DNA from: JAKSCF01 sp028279945
Lineage (GTDB): Bacteria; Bacillota; Clostridia; Peptostreptococcales; JAAYPU01
DNA length: 26,531 nt
Assembly: GCA_028279945.1 (NCBI GenBank)
Contig: JANQMT010000054.1
Location: 1 to 26,531 of the forward strand
Direction: 5' to 3'
Part shown: positions 1 to 8,008 of the stretch, piece after piece
Position numbering within the stretch: position 1 is the first letter of the stretch
Layout of the letters: each line of letters starts with the position of its first letter
Translations under genes and position numbers: made by a program
The notes under the pieces: model-generated
Database searches by the model: none
Seen by the model: the letters and a program-made list of their open reading frames with translations, nothing else
Told to the model about the DNA's origin: nothing

Positions 1-1237
1 ATGCTAGGGGTATGAAAAACAGAATCTGTCTTCCAAGGGTCAGCAGAGCACCTTTGCCGGCTTTACCCAGTGCCATAAAAAGCATTATGGCAACACTAAA
101 GAAACCATAGAGGATAAAACTGGACTGGAATATACGAAACCATCCGGCACCGCCAGCCACTATTTGGGGATCAGTTATGAACCAGGACAGAACGAAGGAC
201 GAGAACGTTTGGAAAAACAGCCATAAGACCAAAGCAATCATAGTTGCTATTCGGAAAAAGTAGAACCATGCTTTCTTTACTCTTTTCCATTGCTTTGCGC
301 CGTAATTGGCACCGAGTACAGGCTGAAGACCGTATGAAATGCCAAATAGAGGGATGAAGAAAAAGCTCATAACTCTGAATGACGCGCTCATAACGATATT
401 GCTTGCTGCACCATATGTTGAGCTGAGAGCAAGGAGAATCGATAACTGAATAAAAACTGCCATGGACATTACCATGCCCGAGAAACCTATTCTCAACATC
501 TCCGGCATAATTCCCCAAGAAATTTTAAAGCTGCTTGCATTAAGTGTCATAATACTGCGGTCGGATTTCAGGTGTCTCAGATTGCCTAACACAACAAGCG
601 CCTGACCGATGATAGTCGCAATAGCAGCACCACTCATGCCAAGTCCTGCAGTCTTTATTAAAATAGGGTCAAGAACAATATTTATTATTGTCCCAACAGC
701 TACAATCTTCATGGCAGTTTTCATCTGCCCCTCTCCCCTTATCAAGAAGTTCAGTGCCGGGCCGAGTGAACCGAAAACGAAACCAAAGGACAGAATCTTA
801 AGGTATTCGGTACCTAATACCAGTATTTCTTCTTCAGCACCTAAGATACCTAGGATTTGAACCGCAAATATATTCGTCAATAGGGACAGGATTATGGACA
901 AAACAGCCACGGGCCAGAAAACATTTCCGAAAAGCTTGTTAACGGTATCGTAATCGCCTGCTCCCATGGAACGGGATAATATTGACATTGCACCGGTTGC
1001 AAATAGACTAAGAATTGCCTGATTGACAAGCACAACTGCATATCCCATGGTGACGGCCGAAACTGCGGCAGGCCCCACGAACTGTCCCACGAATATACTG
1101 TCCACAAGATTATACAAACCGATTACCAGCATTCCGATCATTCCCGGAACGGCCATTTTTATGAAAAGCTTGCCCATTGAAGCGTTTAAAAGTTCTTCCA
1201 GGTTTTGGCCGTTTCCATTTTTACTTTGATTTTTCAT
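1..1237 (-). CDS. MATE family multidrug/toxin efflux transporter (C-terminus beyond window edge)
   Basis: An uninterrupted minus-strand frame runs from the ATG at 1235-1237 to the window edge (412 codons). Translation begins MKNQSKNGNGQNLEELLNAS and then GKLFIKMAVPGMIGMLV, a typical MATE N-terminus, with YNLVDSIFVGQFVG in the first membrane helices and many hydrophobic segments after it. MATE proteins export drugs or cationic compounds in exchange for Na+ or H+. The usual length is 440-480 residues, so only the last few dozen are missing. A GAGGAG site lies just upstream of the ATG. It follows the tetR-type gene on the same strand after a 69-bp gap, which suggests that the regulator controls it. 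It is more GC-rich in places than the rest of the window (35 of 60 bases at 1021-1080), which may reflect a foreign origin. Family call is firm; substrate unknown. Confidence 0.92.
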   Translation of the reverse strand, partial: MKNQSKNGNGQNLEELLNASMGKLFIKMAVPGMIGMLVIGLYNLVDSIFVGQFVGPAAVSAVTMGYAVVLVNQAILSLFATGAMSILSRSMGAGDYDTVNKLFGNVFWPVAVLSIILSLLTNIFAVQILGILGAEEEILVLGTEYLKILSFGFVFGSLGPALNFLIRGEGQMKTAMKIVAVGTIINIVLDPILIKTAGLGMSGAAIATIIGQALVVLGNLRHLKSDRSIMTLNASSFKISWGIMPEMLRIGFSGMVMSMAVFIQLSILLALSSTYGAASNIVMSASFRVMSFFFIPLFGISYGLQPVLGANYGAKQWKRVKKAWFYFFRIATMIALVLWLFFQTFSSFVLSWFITDPQIVAGGAGWFRIFQSSFILYGFFSVAIMLFMALGKAGKGALLTLGRQILFFIPLA

Positions 1238-1306
1238 TTTTATCTCCTCTTTCTTTTGATATTGAAATTCATTCTCATTATGAAATTAAATTTTTTTATA
1301 TCATCT

Positions 1307-1918
1307 TTATGCACGATAACCTTTAAAGCCAATGAAGAAGAGCTCAGTCAATTCATATATTTGCTCCTGTAGTTCACATTTTGGTAGTTCTCTTTTAAAT
1401 TCATTTACGATCTTTATCATAAAGGACCGTACATATGTTTCTATTAAGTGATTAGGGAATGGTTTCTTTAATAAAAGCAGTCCCCTTTTTTGTGACGCTT
1501 CAACAACGTACTGTTTACGTTGGATAATTTCTTGAATTAAATTCTCATAAAAATTTTCATGTTTGGAGCCTTTGGATTTTACTATCAAGATGATGAAAAC
1601 AGAACGATGATCATAAAAAAGATTTATTAACTCCTGATAGCGATTGGCTTCACTTTGTATTGTCCATGAATCTTGATTTGTCCAAACAATTTCTGTTGTA
1701 TGCTTTTGTCTAAAACGCTCCAAAGCCTCATATCCTTCAGCTACGACTGCGTCAAAGAGCTCTGTTTTGCTCTTAAAATAGGTGTAGATATTGGATACGG
1801 AAACCCCTGATGAGTCAGCAATAGACTTCATCGTCACCTTGTTATATCCTTGAGTCATAAATAGCTTACGACTTGTTTTAATGATATTATCTTTGACATG
1901 TGCTTTTTTAATCTGCAA
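1307..1918 (-). CDS. TetR/AcrR family transcriptional regulator
   Basis: A 203-residue protein with an N-terminal TetR helix-turn-helix at about residues 10-58 (IIKTSRKLFMTQGYNKVTMK, then IADSSGVSVSNIYTYFKSKT) and a divergent all-helical ligand-binding domain, the normal size for the family. The start is TTG (complement of 1916-1918), chosen because GGAGGG lies 5 nt upstream; no ATG fits better. TetR proteins usually repress their own promoter and adjacent transporter genes until a ligand binds. Here the downstream gene on the same strand is a MATE exporter, and an inverted repeat overlaps the promoter, both consistent with that. The inducer cannot be read from sequence. Confidence 0.9.
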   Translation of the reverse strand: MQIKKAHVKDNIIKTSRKLFMTQGYNKVTMKSIADSSGVSVSNIYTYFKSKTELFDAVVAEGYEALERFRQKHTTEIVWTNQDSWTIQSEANRYQELINLFYDHRSVFIILIVKSKGSKHENFYENLIQEIIQRKQYVVEASQKRGLLLLKKPFPNHLIETYVRSFMIKIVNEFKRELPKCELQEQIYELTELFFIGFKGYRA

Positions 1919-1940
1919 TGATACCCTCCAATACAGAATG

Positions 1941-1984
1941 ATGATTCGATATTAATCATAAAGTATTTTACAGGTAATGTCAAT
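1941..1984 (-). promoter_or_regulatory. Promoter of the tetR-MATE unit with overlapping inverted repeat
   Basis: On the minus strand TTGACA (1979-1984) and TATGAT (1955-1960) are 18 bp apart, close to the sigma-A consensus. An inverted repeat ATGATT-N7-AATCAT (1941-1959) covers the -10 box and the likely start of transcription. This is where a TetR dimer would block polymerase, so it is a candidate autoregulatory operator. The boxes and repeat are seen; binding is inferred. Confidence 0.6.
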
Positions 1985-1992
1985 AGGCTTTC

Positions 1993-2024
1993 CAACAAAC
2001 AAAAGGGACGGTTCTTTTGTTTGA
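1993..2024. repeat. GGGACGGTTC-type dispersed repeat, solo copy
   Basis: The core 1996-2023 is an imperfect palindrome with arms CAAACAAAAG and CTTTTGTTTG around GGACGGTT. The same unit, in opposite orientation and with a single extra T, lies at 24702-24734. From memory, similar GGGACGGTTC-containing sequences occur at many places in clostridial genomes, so this is probably a dispersed repeat. This copy lacks the second half that makes the right-hand copy a long hairpin. Confidence 0.65.
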
Positions 2025-2072
2025 GAATAGTTAACATTTTAGAAGGGCATGTTCTTAGCAGTGTCTTAGATT

Positions 2073-2120
2073 GGTTGCACAAGAAACTATATTTTGATAA
2101 AATAGTTGCACGAGAAACTA
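2073..2120 (+). promoter_or_regulatory. marR-fabV promoter with two 17-bp direct repeats
   Basis: TTGCAC (2075-2080) and TAAAAT (2098-2103) are spaced 17 bp apart. Two near-identical 17-mers, GGTTGCACAAGAAACTA (2073-2089) and AGTTGCACGAGAAACTA (2104-2120), match at 15 of 17 positions and start 31 bp apart, about three helical turns. One covers the -35 box and the other the region just after the -10 box. Each has weak dyad symmetry (TAGTT/AACTA). They are candidate operators for the MarR protein encoded next. Confidence 0.6.
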
Positions 2121-2134
2121 AAAAGGAGGTTGAA

Positions 2135-2611
2135 ATGGATAGAATAGCAATAGCACGATTAATGGGAGCTATTAGCAAAAACGTTGAAGCACAATTTAAG
2201 AATAAATTATCGGACATTGATTTTAATTTTGATCTGAATTATAGCTATTTTCAATATCTAATTATAATTAGTGCCTATAATGGAATTAATCAAAATGAGC
2301 TTGCTAAAAGAATGAATGTAGGCAAAGGCAGCGTATCTAAAGCAGTAAAGTATTTATTGCAGAGTGATTTGATTAATCGAAAGCAAGATGAAGCGGATAG
2401 TAGAGTTAAAAATGTTTATCTTACTAAAAAGGGTAAAAAAATTGCGGATAGATTTAAAGTTGTTTTTATTGAGTTGAATTCTAAATTAGTAAGGGGATTT
2501 TCCAAATCAGAGGTAAGTGAATTAAGAAATATGTTAGAAAAAATTTATAAAAATACTACAATAGATGAAAATAACTATATTTTAGATGCTTTGAAATTTC
2601 AAAATGAATAA
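2135..2611 (+). CDS. MarR family winged-helix transcriptional regulator
   Basis: 158 residues from the ATG at 2135, chosen over an upstream in-frame start at 2021 because AAAGGAGG lies 6 nt before it and the upstream part overlaps the promoter and a dispersed repeat. The winged helix is at about residues 50-115: NGINQNELAKRMNVGKGSVS, then KAVKYLLQSDLINRKQDEAD and the wing SRVKNVYLTKKGKK. MarR proteins are dimeric repressors or activators. It sits 57 bp before an enoyl reductase gene and shares its transcript. FabT, a regulator of fatty-acid synthesis genes, is a MarR protein, so control of lipid or acyl metabolism is a reasonable guess but is not shown. Confidence 0.9.
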   Translation: MDRIAIARLMGAISKNVEAQFKNKLSDIDFNFDLNYSYFQYLIIISAYNGINQNELAKRMNVGKGSVSKAVKYLLQSDLINRKQDEADSRVKNVYLTKKGKKIADRFKVVFIELNSKLVRGFSKSEVSELRNMLEKIYKNTTIDENNYILDALKFQNE

Positions 2612-2668
2612 TAATAGTGCTAAATTTAAATAAGCAAGACATTTTATGTGTCTGAAAGGGGTTATGCA

Positions 2669-3862
2669 ATGATTATTATGCCAAAAACCAGAGGTTTTAT
2701 TTGTACTACAGCACATCCTAAAGGGTGTGCACAAAATGTAATAGAACAAATGGACTATATAAAAAAACAGGAGAAAATTAAAGGACCTAAAAAGGTCTTA
2801 ATAATAGGTGCTTCAACAGGCTATGGATTAGCGTCAAGAATTACCGCAGCCTTTGGTGCCGGAGCGGATACGTTAGGTGTGTTTTTTGAAAAGCCTGCGT
2901 CAGGAAGTAGAACCGCTACTGCAGGTTGGTATAACTCTGTAGCATTTGAAAAAAAGGCAAAAGAAGCCGGCTTATATTCAAAGAGTTTAAATGGTGATGC
3001 TTTTTCAAAAGAAATGAAAGAACAAGCCATTGAACTAATAAAAAAAGACTTAGGAGAAGTAGACCTTATGATATACAGTCTAGCTGCGCCTAAGCGTGTA
3101 AATTCAGTAACAGGAGAATTTAACAATTCCGTTATTAAACCTATTGGTAAGGCTTATAGCAGTAAGACAGTTAACTTTCATAGTGGTGAGATATCCAAGA
3201 TAACCATTGATCCTGCAAACGAAAGTGAAATAAAGCAAACTATCGCTGTTATGGGTGGTGAAGACTGGGAAGACTGGATTCAAGCACTTCATAGCGCAGG
3301 CGTCCTTGCAAAAGGTGTTACGACTGTTGCCTATTCGTACATAGGTCCACAAATAACGCATGCAGTATATAGAGAAGGAACAATAGGAAAAGCCAAAGAC
3401 CACTTAGAGGCTGCAGCCAGAACTATAAAAAGTCTTCTTACAGAACTTGATGGTAAAGCTTTTGTATCCATTAACAAGGCATTGGTAACCCAATCGAGTT
3501 CTGCAATTCCAGTAGTTCCATTATACATTTCAATTTTGTATGATGTTATGAAAAGAAAAGAGATTCATGAAAACTGTATTGAACAAATGTATCGGCTTTT
3601 TACAGATTTCTTATACGCCGACGCATTATATTTAGATGATTTAGGAAGAATTCGTATTGATGACTTAGAGATGAGAAGAGATGTACAAGATGAGGTTTTA
3701 GATTTGTGGGGAAAAATTAATTCAGAAAATATTAGTAGTTTTTCTGATATAGAAGGATATAGAGAGGATTTTTTCAAGTTGTTTGGCTTTGGACATAAAA
3801 ATATTAACTACAAAGAGGATATCCAAGTAGATATAGATAGCGCAAGCATTAAAAGACTGTAA
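2669..3862 (+). CDS. fabV: Trans-2-enoyl-CoA/ACP reductase (NADH), FabV/Ter family
   Basis: 397 residues from the ATG at 2669, exactly the family length. GAAAGGGG lies 7 nt upstream; the in-frame GTG at 2648 precedes that site and is rejected. Seen: start MIIMPKTRGFICTTAHPKGC, the NADH-binding GASTGYGLASR near residue 48, and the catalytic Y-x8-K motif of FabV/Ter, YREGTIGKAK, with Y234 and K243. The family reduces the trans-2 double bond of enoyl-ACP in fatty-acid elongation (FabV) or of crotonyl-CoA in butyrate/butanol pathways (Ter); sequence reading cannot separate these. No other fatty-acid or butyrate genes lie nearby, so it may act as a stand-alone, regulated (for example inhibitor-resistant) enoyl reductase. 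It is co-transcribed with the MarR gene and followed by a terminator at 3986-4015. Confidence 0.93.
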   Translation: MIIMPKTRGFICTTAHPKGCAQNVIEQMDYIKKQEKIKGPKKVLIIGASTGYGLASRITAAFGAGADTLGVFFEKPASGSRTATAGWYNSVAFEKKAKEAGLYSKSLNGDAFSKEMKEQAIELIKKDLGEVDLMIYSLAAPKRVNSVTGEFNNSVIKPIGKAYSSKTVNFHSGEISKITIDPANESEIKQTIAVMGGEDWEDWIQALHSAGVLAKGVTTVAYSYIGPQITHAVYREGTIGKAKDHLEAAARTIKSLLTELDGKAFVSINKALVTQSSSAIPVVPLYISILYDVMKRKEIHENCIEQMYRLFTDFLYADALYLDDLGRIRIDDLEMRRDVQDEVLDLWGKINSENISSFSDIEGYREDFFKLFGFGHKNINYKEDIQVDIDSASIKRL

Positions 3863-3985
3863 TTGATTTCACCTAGACTTCACACCAAGAATATACAATT
3901 TAATCGACTCCCAAATGGTTTCAAGTACCATCTGTACGTGTCGTTGAATAATAATTACAGTAAAAGAGGATTTACTCTAAATTAG

Positions 3986-4015
3986 AAGCCAGTCTAAAGG
4001 ACTGGTTTTTCTTTT
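3986..4015 (+). terminator. Intrinsic terminator after fabV
   Basis: CCAGTC (3989-3994), loop TAAAG, GACTGG (4000-4005), extendable outward by A-U and one G-U pair to about 9 bp, then TTTTTCTTTT. It lies about 125 bp past the fabV stop. The stretch between holds no other feature I can support. Confidence 0.8.
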
Positions 4016-4042
4016 GTAATTAATTTCCTTGTAGATTTCATG

Positions 4043-4048
4043 TATAAT
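4043..4048 (+). promoter_or_regulatory. Putative -10 box before the split GNAT gene
   Basis: A perfect TATAAT preceded by TG lies 46 bp before the ATG at 4094. No good -35 box is visible at 16-18 bp, so the assignment is weak. Confidence 0.35.
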
Positions 4049-4093
4049 CTATATATAGGGAACCTTATGCTTTAAAAGAAAGAGGCATAATCT

Positions 4094-4575
4094 ATGGAGA
4101 TCATGATTGAAAATGTTAATAATAACCTGGAAGTATGTTTAAATGTAATAAGAAAGTCGTTTGCGACGGTTGCGCATGATTTTAATCTTAACAAGCAGAA
4201 TGCTCCGACAAATCCGGCTTTTATAGAGTTGAGGCATATCATTAAAATGAAAAAAAAGGGGTAGAAATGTTTGGAGCGTTTATAGAAGGCATATGTGTAG
4301 GCTGTGTTGGCGTAGAAGAAGCAGAAGAAAGCTCTTATTGGTTTAAAAAATTAGCAGTTCTACCTGAATATAGACACAAAGGTTATGGCAAGGCTTTGGT
4401 TGATTTTGTTTTTGATTACGCTAAGGAATGTGGCGGAGAAAGAATTTCTATAGGCATCATTGATGAAAATCATATTTTGAAAAATTGGTATTTAGAATAT
4501 GGATTTGAAGAAGTAGAGAAAAAAACATTTATTCACTTACCCTTTACGGTATGTTACATGATGAAAGAAATTTAG
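4094..4575 (+). pseudogene. GNAT acetyltransferase, split by a frameshift in an A8 run
   Basis: Two pieces in different frames together make one GNAT protein of about 160 residues. The first, from the ATG at 4094, reads MEIMIENVNNNLEVCLNVIR, then KSFATVAHDFNLNKQNAPTN and stops at TAG 4262-4264. The second continues from about 4255 as KGVEMFGAFIEGICVGCVGV and carries the acetyl-CoA-binding segment LAVLPEYRHKGYGKALVDF. Both parts match the expected order of one domain, with no missing segment. The break is at A8G4 (4250-4261): one extra A would restore a single frame. It could be a true pseudogene, a slippage-controlled gene, or a sequencing error. GNAT enzymes move an acetyl group from acetyl-CoA to amines; the substrate here is unknown. 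Confidence 0.8.
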
Positions 4576-4666
4576 TTGTTACTTGAGGCATTATTGGAAT
4601 TATTAAAAATAAGACCAATGATAAGATTGAATAAATATAATTTTTTTAAAGAGAGGTTTTTTATAA

Positions 4667-5293
4667 ATGGCTTTTTCAAAAGATATAAAAATTAGACATT
4701 TCGAAAACGATGATTTAGATTCGGTTGCCCATATTCTTGTTGATGCTTTTTACAGTAAATTTAATACCTTATCGCTGTCAAATGAGACGCTTTCCCAACT
4801 ATTTATAGATACAGGCTTTGCCAATAGTAAATCTTTTCAAGGATATATTGTAGCTGAAGTAAACAATAAAGTTCTTGGGGTAATGCTATTAAAGTGGAAA
4901 AATCAAAAACGTACGGAGAACCATAACACTCTAAATTTCTTTGAATTATGCAAAAAATATGGAAGTATAAACATGATCAAATTTATCTTATGCGCAGCGC
5001 TATTACATGAGAATAGTAAAAAAGGAGAGTGTTATATTGAATATATTGCAGTAAGCCCCGAAGCCAGGGGACTGGGCATTGGAACCATGTTATTGAATTA
5101 TGGAAGAGAATTTGTATGTAAAACACCATATTTAAATCAGTATACTTTATATGTTGCTTCAAGTAATAAAAGTGCTATACGATTATATAATCATTTAGGA
5201 TTTTGTATTAAAAATTCAGAAAGCAGTCTATTGACATCTATTATATTTAAGGAAAAGAAATGGCTCTATATGGTGAACAATCTATCTTCATAA
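4667..5293 (+). CDS. GNAT family N-acetyltransferase
   Basis: 208 residues from the ATG at 4667, with GAGAGG about 10 nt upstream. The fold is recognised by IKIRHFENDDLDSVAHILVD at the N-terminus and the acetyl-CoA pyrophosphate-binding segment AVSPEARGLGIGTMLL at about residues 126-141, followed by YVASSNKSAIRLYNHLGF, the usual GNAT C-terminal strand and helix. It follows the split GNAT gene by 91 bp and could be on the same transcript, though the two are not close copies. The acceptor substrate cannot be told; RimI-like or small-molecule acetylation are both possible. Confidence 0.88.
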   Translation: MAFSKDIKIRHFENDDLDSVAHILVDAFYSKFNTLSLSNETLSQLFIDTGFANSKSFQGYIVAEVNNKVLGVMLLKWKNQKRTENHNTLNFFELCKKYGSINMIKFILCAALLHENSKKGECYIEYIAVSPEARGLGIGTMLLNYGREFVCKTPYLNQYTLYVASSNKSAIRLYNHLGFCIKNSESSLLTSIIFKEKKWLYMVNNLSS

Positions 5294-5359
5294 ATTAAAA
5301 AATTACTGTTTCAAAGTAATAACATAGAATGATAAATAATAGGATAAACGATTAAGATG

Positions 5360-5388
5360 AAAGTGTGCAATCTGCACACTTTTATTCA
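5360..5388 (+). terminator. Intrinsic terminator after the GNAT pair
   Basis: AAAGTGTGC (5360-5368), loop AATCT, GCACACTTT (5374-5382), then TTATTCATT. A 9-bp perfect stem about 65 bp past the GNAT stop, separating it from the racemase operon. Confidence 0.8.
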
Positions 5389-5432
5389 TTATTTGTGTAA
5401 TATCCCATACTTCATTTTAAGGTTTTTTATTA

Positions 5433-5438
5433 TATAAT
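5433..5438 (+). promoter_or_regulatory. Putative -10 box of the racemase operon
   Basis: TATAAT 59 bp before the racemase ATG and after the preceding terminator. The region 16-18 bp upstream is AT-rich with no convincing -35 box. Confidence 0.35.
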
Positions 5439-5497
5439 CAAAATAAATTACAAGTATTTTAAGACAATATATATTTTACTGATGAAGGGGGTTGTAT

Positions 5498-6178
5498 ATG
5501 CATAGGTTCAGAATAGGCATTATCAGGGTGTTGACAACTGAAGATGAGAAAGAATTGTTATCGCATCAAAGAATACTTGAAGGACTTTTTCCGGAGTTTA
5601 TATTTGAATCAAAATGCATACCGGATCAATACGAAGGAATTTACAATTCAGAAACACTCAAAATAGCGTTTCCGAAAATTGTGAAGCTGGCTCAAGATTG
5701 GGAACCGGATTTGGATGGACTAATTATAAGCTGTGCTGCTGACCCGGCATTGGATTATTTGAGAAAGATATTGTCTATACCGGTTGCAGGCGCAGGTATT
5801 TCTGCAGCATGTATGGCTATGAATTATGGAGAAAAAATCGGAATTATCGGAATTGAAAAAAGTCCTCCGGCAGCTTTTAAAAAAATATTGGGAGATAAAA
5901 TTATAAGCAATGAGATGCCTCAAGGTGTGAAGAATACAAAGGACCTGAGGACACCTAAAGGTAAAAAAGCCGTACTGAACTCAGCACTTAAGCTTAAGGA
6001 AATGGGATGTGATACCATTGCATTGGCATGTACCGGACTCTCCACATCAGGTGCGGCAACTCTTCTTAAAGATGTAGGGGTGCCTATAGTGGATGCTGTA
6101 GCGGCTGAAGGTATGATGATAAAGTTTATGCTTATTGAAGTATTACAAAAAGCTGTGTCATTAATTTATAATGAATAA
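5498..6178 (+). CDS. Asp/Glu/hydantoin racemase family protein
   Basis: 226 residues from the ATG at 5498; GAAGGGGG lies about 6 nt upstream, while the in-frame TTG at 5492 abuts that site and is rejected. The Asp/Glu/hydantoin racemase fold is indicated by two conserved cysteines placed symmetrically in the two halves: C79 in IISCAADPAL and C178 in IALACTGLSTSG, used as the acid/base pair of cofactor-independent racemases. The family includes hydantoin, aspartate and glutamate racemases and maleate isomerase. It is the first gene of an apparent operon whose permease and amidohydrolase suggest hydantoin- or ureide-like substrates, so hydantoin racemase is the best guess. Exact substrate is inference. 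Confidence 0.85.
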   Translation: MHRFRIGIIRVLTTEDEKELLSHQRILEGLFPEFIFESKCIPDQYEGIYNSETLKIAFPKIVKLAQDWEPDLDGLIISCAADPALDYLRKILSIPVAGAGISAACMAMNYGEKIGIIGIEKSPPAAFKKILGDKIISNEMPQGVKNTKDLRTPKGKKAVLNSALKLKEMGCDTIALACTGLSTSGAATLLKDVGVPIVDAVAAEGMMIKFMLIEVLQKAVSLIYNE

Positions 6179-6214
6179 ATTTAAATTTTTTGAACAGATT
6201 TAAGGAGTAGTGAG

Positions 6215-7159
6215 ATGTTGAAGCAGGTTATGGACATTTTTGAAATATTAGATAAACCAAAAGTGGATGGCTATGAGATAGCTGATTTTATCGAAAAGCA
6301 AACGGGTCTAAAAAACGTATGGGTGAATAGAGTCAATGGAGAAAAAGGGAGTACCGATTTTATTAAAATTCTTATTCCGGGAACGGAAGGAAAAACAAGA
6401 GGAGGAAGTGCGCCTACACTGGGTATAATCGGAAGATTGGGAGGGCTGGGAGCACGCCCGGATATCATTGGATTCGTATCTGATGGAGACGGCGCATTGG
6501 CAGCATTGGCAGCTGGGCTTAAACTGGGAATAATGCACCAATATGGCGATGTTCTAAAAGGCGATGTCATTGTAACAACCCATATCTGTCCAAACGCTCC
6601 TACAAGAGATCATCAACCGGTACCGTTTATGGATTCACCTGTGGAGATACAGCAAATGAATAACTTTGAAGTTGATAAAGATATGGACAGTATTATTTCA
6701 ATTGATACGACAAAAGGCAATAATGTTATTACAAATAAAGGCATTGCAATATCACCAACGGTAAAGGAGGGATATATTTTAAAGGTGAGCAATGATTTGC
6801 TGAACATCCTTATGAAAGTCACAGGAAAATTACCAAGTGTGTTTGCATTGTCGCAGCAAGACATTACACCTTATGGAAATGGACTGTATCATCTGAACAG
6901 TATTCTCCAGCCCAATACATCAACCAGTGCGCCGGTAGTAGGCGTTGCATTGAGTACTGAAATTCCTGTAGCAGGTTGTGCAACAGGGGCTACTCATATT
7001 AGTGATATAGAACTGGCAGCCAGATTTGCCGTTGAGACAGCTAAGGATTATACAGCAGGTAAATGTGTTTTTCTGGATGAGGAAGAATTTCAGAAAATCA
7101 TTAAGTTGTATGGAAGTATGAAGAAATTTCAGACCGGTGGTCAATGGGATAAAAGATGA
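6215..7159 (+). CDS. DUF1177 family protein
   Basis: 314 residues from the ATG at 6215 with AAGGAG 7 nt upstream. The segment GGLGARPDIIGFVSDGDGAL (about residues 74-95), followed by ALAAGLKLG, and later TTHICPNAPTRDHQPVPFMD are features I associate with the DUF1177 family, whose activity I do not know to be established. The conserved Asp/His-rich patches (SDGDGA, TTHICPNAPTRDH) would suit a metal-dependent enzyme. No signal peptide or membrane segment is evident, so it is probably cytoplasmic. It lies 36 bp after the racemase and overlaps or abuts the amidohydrolase, so it very likely acts on the same pathway. A ring-opening or amide-cleaving role is conjecture. Confidence 0.8.
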   Translation: MLKQVMDIFEILDKPKVDGYEIADFIEKQTGLKNVWVNRVNGEKGSTDFIKILIPGTEGKTRGGSAPTLGIIGRLGGLGARPDIIGFVSDGDGALAALAAGLKLGIMHQYGDVLKGDVIVTTHICPNAPTRDHQPVPFMDSPVEIQQMNNFEVDKDMDSIISIDTTKGNNVITNKGIAISPTVKEGYILKVSNDLLNILMKVTGKLPSVFALSQQDITPYGNGLYHLNSILQPNTSTSAPVVGVALSTEIPVAGCATGATHISDIELAARFAVETAKDYTAGKCVFLDEEEFQKIIKLYGSMKKFQTGGQWDKR

Positions 7160-7196
7160 TACAAATGATCCGGCAGAGAAGAAGGAGGGAAATGAT

Positions 7197-7991
7197 TTGG
7201 AGTGTCGTATAGCACTTGTGCAGTTTGAACCGATACTTGGTGATAAAGAAGCCAATATTAAGAAAGCAGTTGAACTTATCAATGATATAGGGATGAAAGG
7301 AGCAGACTTTGTCTGTTTTCCCGAAATGTCCAGTACAGGATACAATCTGGATATCCTAGGAGATAGGCTGAATGATTTGGCAGAGGATATGGATTCTAAT
7401 AAAATCAATCTATTTAAAGATCTAGCTAAAAAGTATAGTATGAATATCATATTTCCCTTAGCTTTAAAAATAAACAATAAGATTGAAAACAGTGCTCTAT
7501 ACATTAATGATGAAGGAGAAGTCCAAGACTATTATTCAAAATCACATCTGTGGTTGAAAGAGAAAAAATATTTTAAAAAAGGCAATAAAATTAAAGTGAT
7601 TGAAACGAAATTTGGAAAAATTGGAATGATGATTTGTTATGATGCAGGTTTTCCTGAAGTTGCAAGAACATTAACTTTACAAGGGGCTAAGCTGATTTTT
7701 ATGCCTTCGGCGTGGCGGATTCAGGATAAGGATATGTGGGACTTAAATATATCTTGCCGAGCACTGGAAAATACTGTTTTTATCGCAGCTGTTAATATTT
7801 ATGGAATAGAAGGCGATGTATGTTTATTCGGTAATTCAAAGGTTGCAAATCCAAGGGGAAGAATCATAACTCAGTCTGTCAACAACTGTGAGGAGGTTGT
7901 TTATGCAGTCATTGATTTGGATGATGTGGACAAGTATAGAGAAGCAATTCATTATTTAAAGGATAGAGATGAGAGTCTCTATAGTCAATAG
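7197..7991 (+). CDS. Nitrilase-superfamily carbon-nitrogen hydrolase
   Basis: 264 residues starting at TTG 7197, supported by AAGGAGG 8 nt upstream; an upstream GTG at 7137 would overlap the previous gene and precedes the ribosome site. The catalytic triad of the superfamily is complete: E43 in FPEMSSTGY, K115 in YYSKSHLW and C147 in MMICYDAGFPE. Members hydrolyse nitriles, amides or N-carbamoyl groups; with a hydantoin-type racemase and an NCS1 permease beside it, N-carbamoyl amino acid or ureido compound hydrolysis, releasing ammonia and CO2, is the most sensible reading. Omega-amidase or simple amidase activity cannot be excluded. Cytoplasmic; translated from the shared operon. Confidence 0.9.
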   Translation: MECRIALVQFEPILGDKEANIKKAVELINDIGMKGADFVCFPEMSSTGYNLDILGDRLNDLAEDMDSNKINLFKDLAKKYSMNIIFPLALKINNKIENSALYINDEGEVQDYYSKSHLWLKEKKYFKKGNKIKVIETKFGKIGMMICYDAGFPEVARTLTLQGAKLIFMPSAWRIQDKDMWDLNISCRALENTVFIAAVNIYGIEGDVCLFGNSKVANPRGRIITQSVNNCEEVVYAVIDLDDVDKYREAIHYLKDRDESLYSQ

Positions 7992-8008
7992 TTATGAGGA
8001 GGAAATAA

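Noticed and set aside
171..1229. Several short frames on both strands across the first 1.2 kb
   Set aside because: They are shadows of the MATE gene, whose true frame runs off the window edge.
1265..1292. Fur-box-like sequence between the TetR and MATE genes
   Set aside because: Only about 14 of 19 matches in AT-rich DNA, and no promoter placed to use it.
1855..2217. A 120-codon minus-strand frame
   Set aside because: It overlaps the tetR start, the promoter region, the dispersed repeat and the marR start, and has no ribosome site or recognisable domain.
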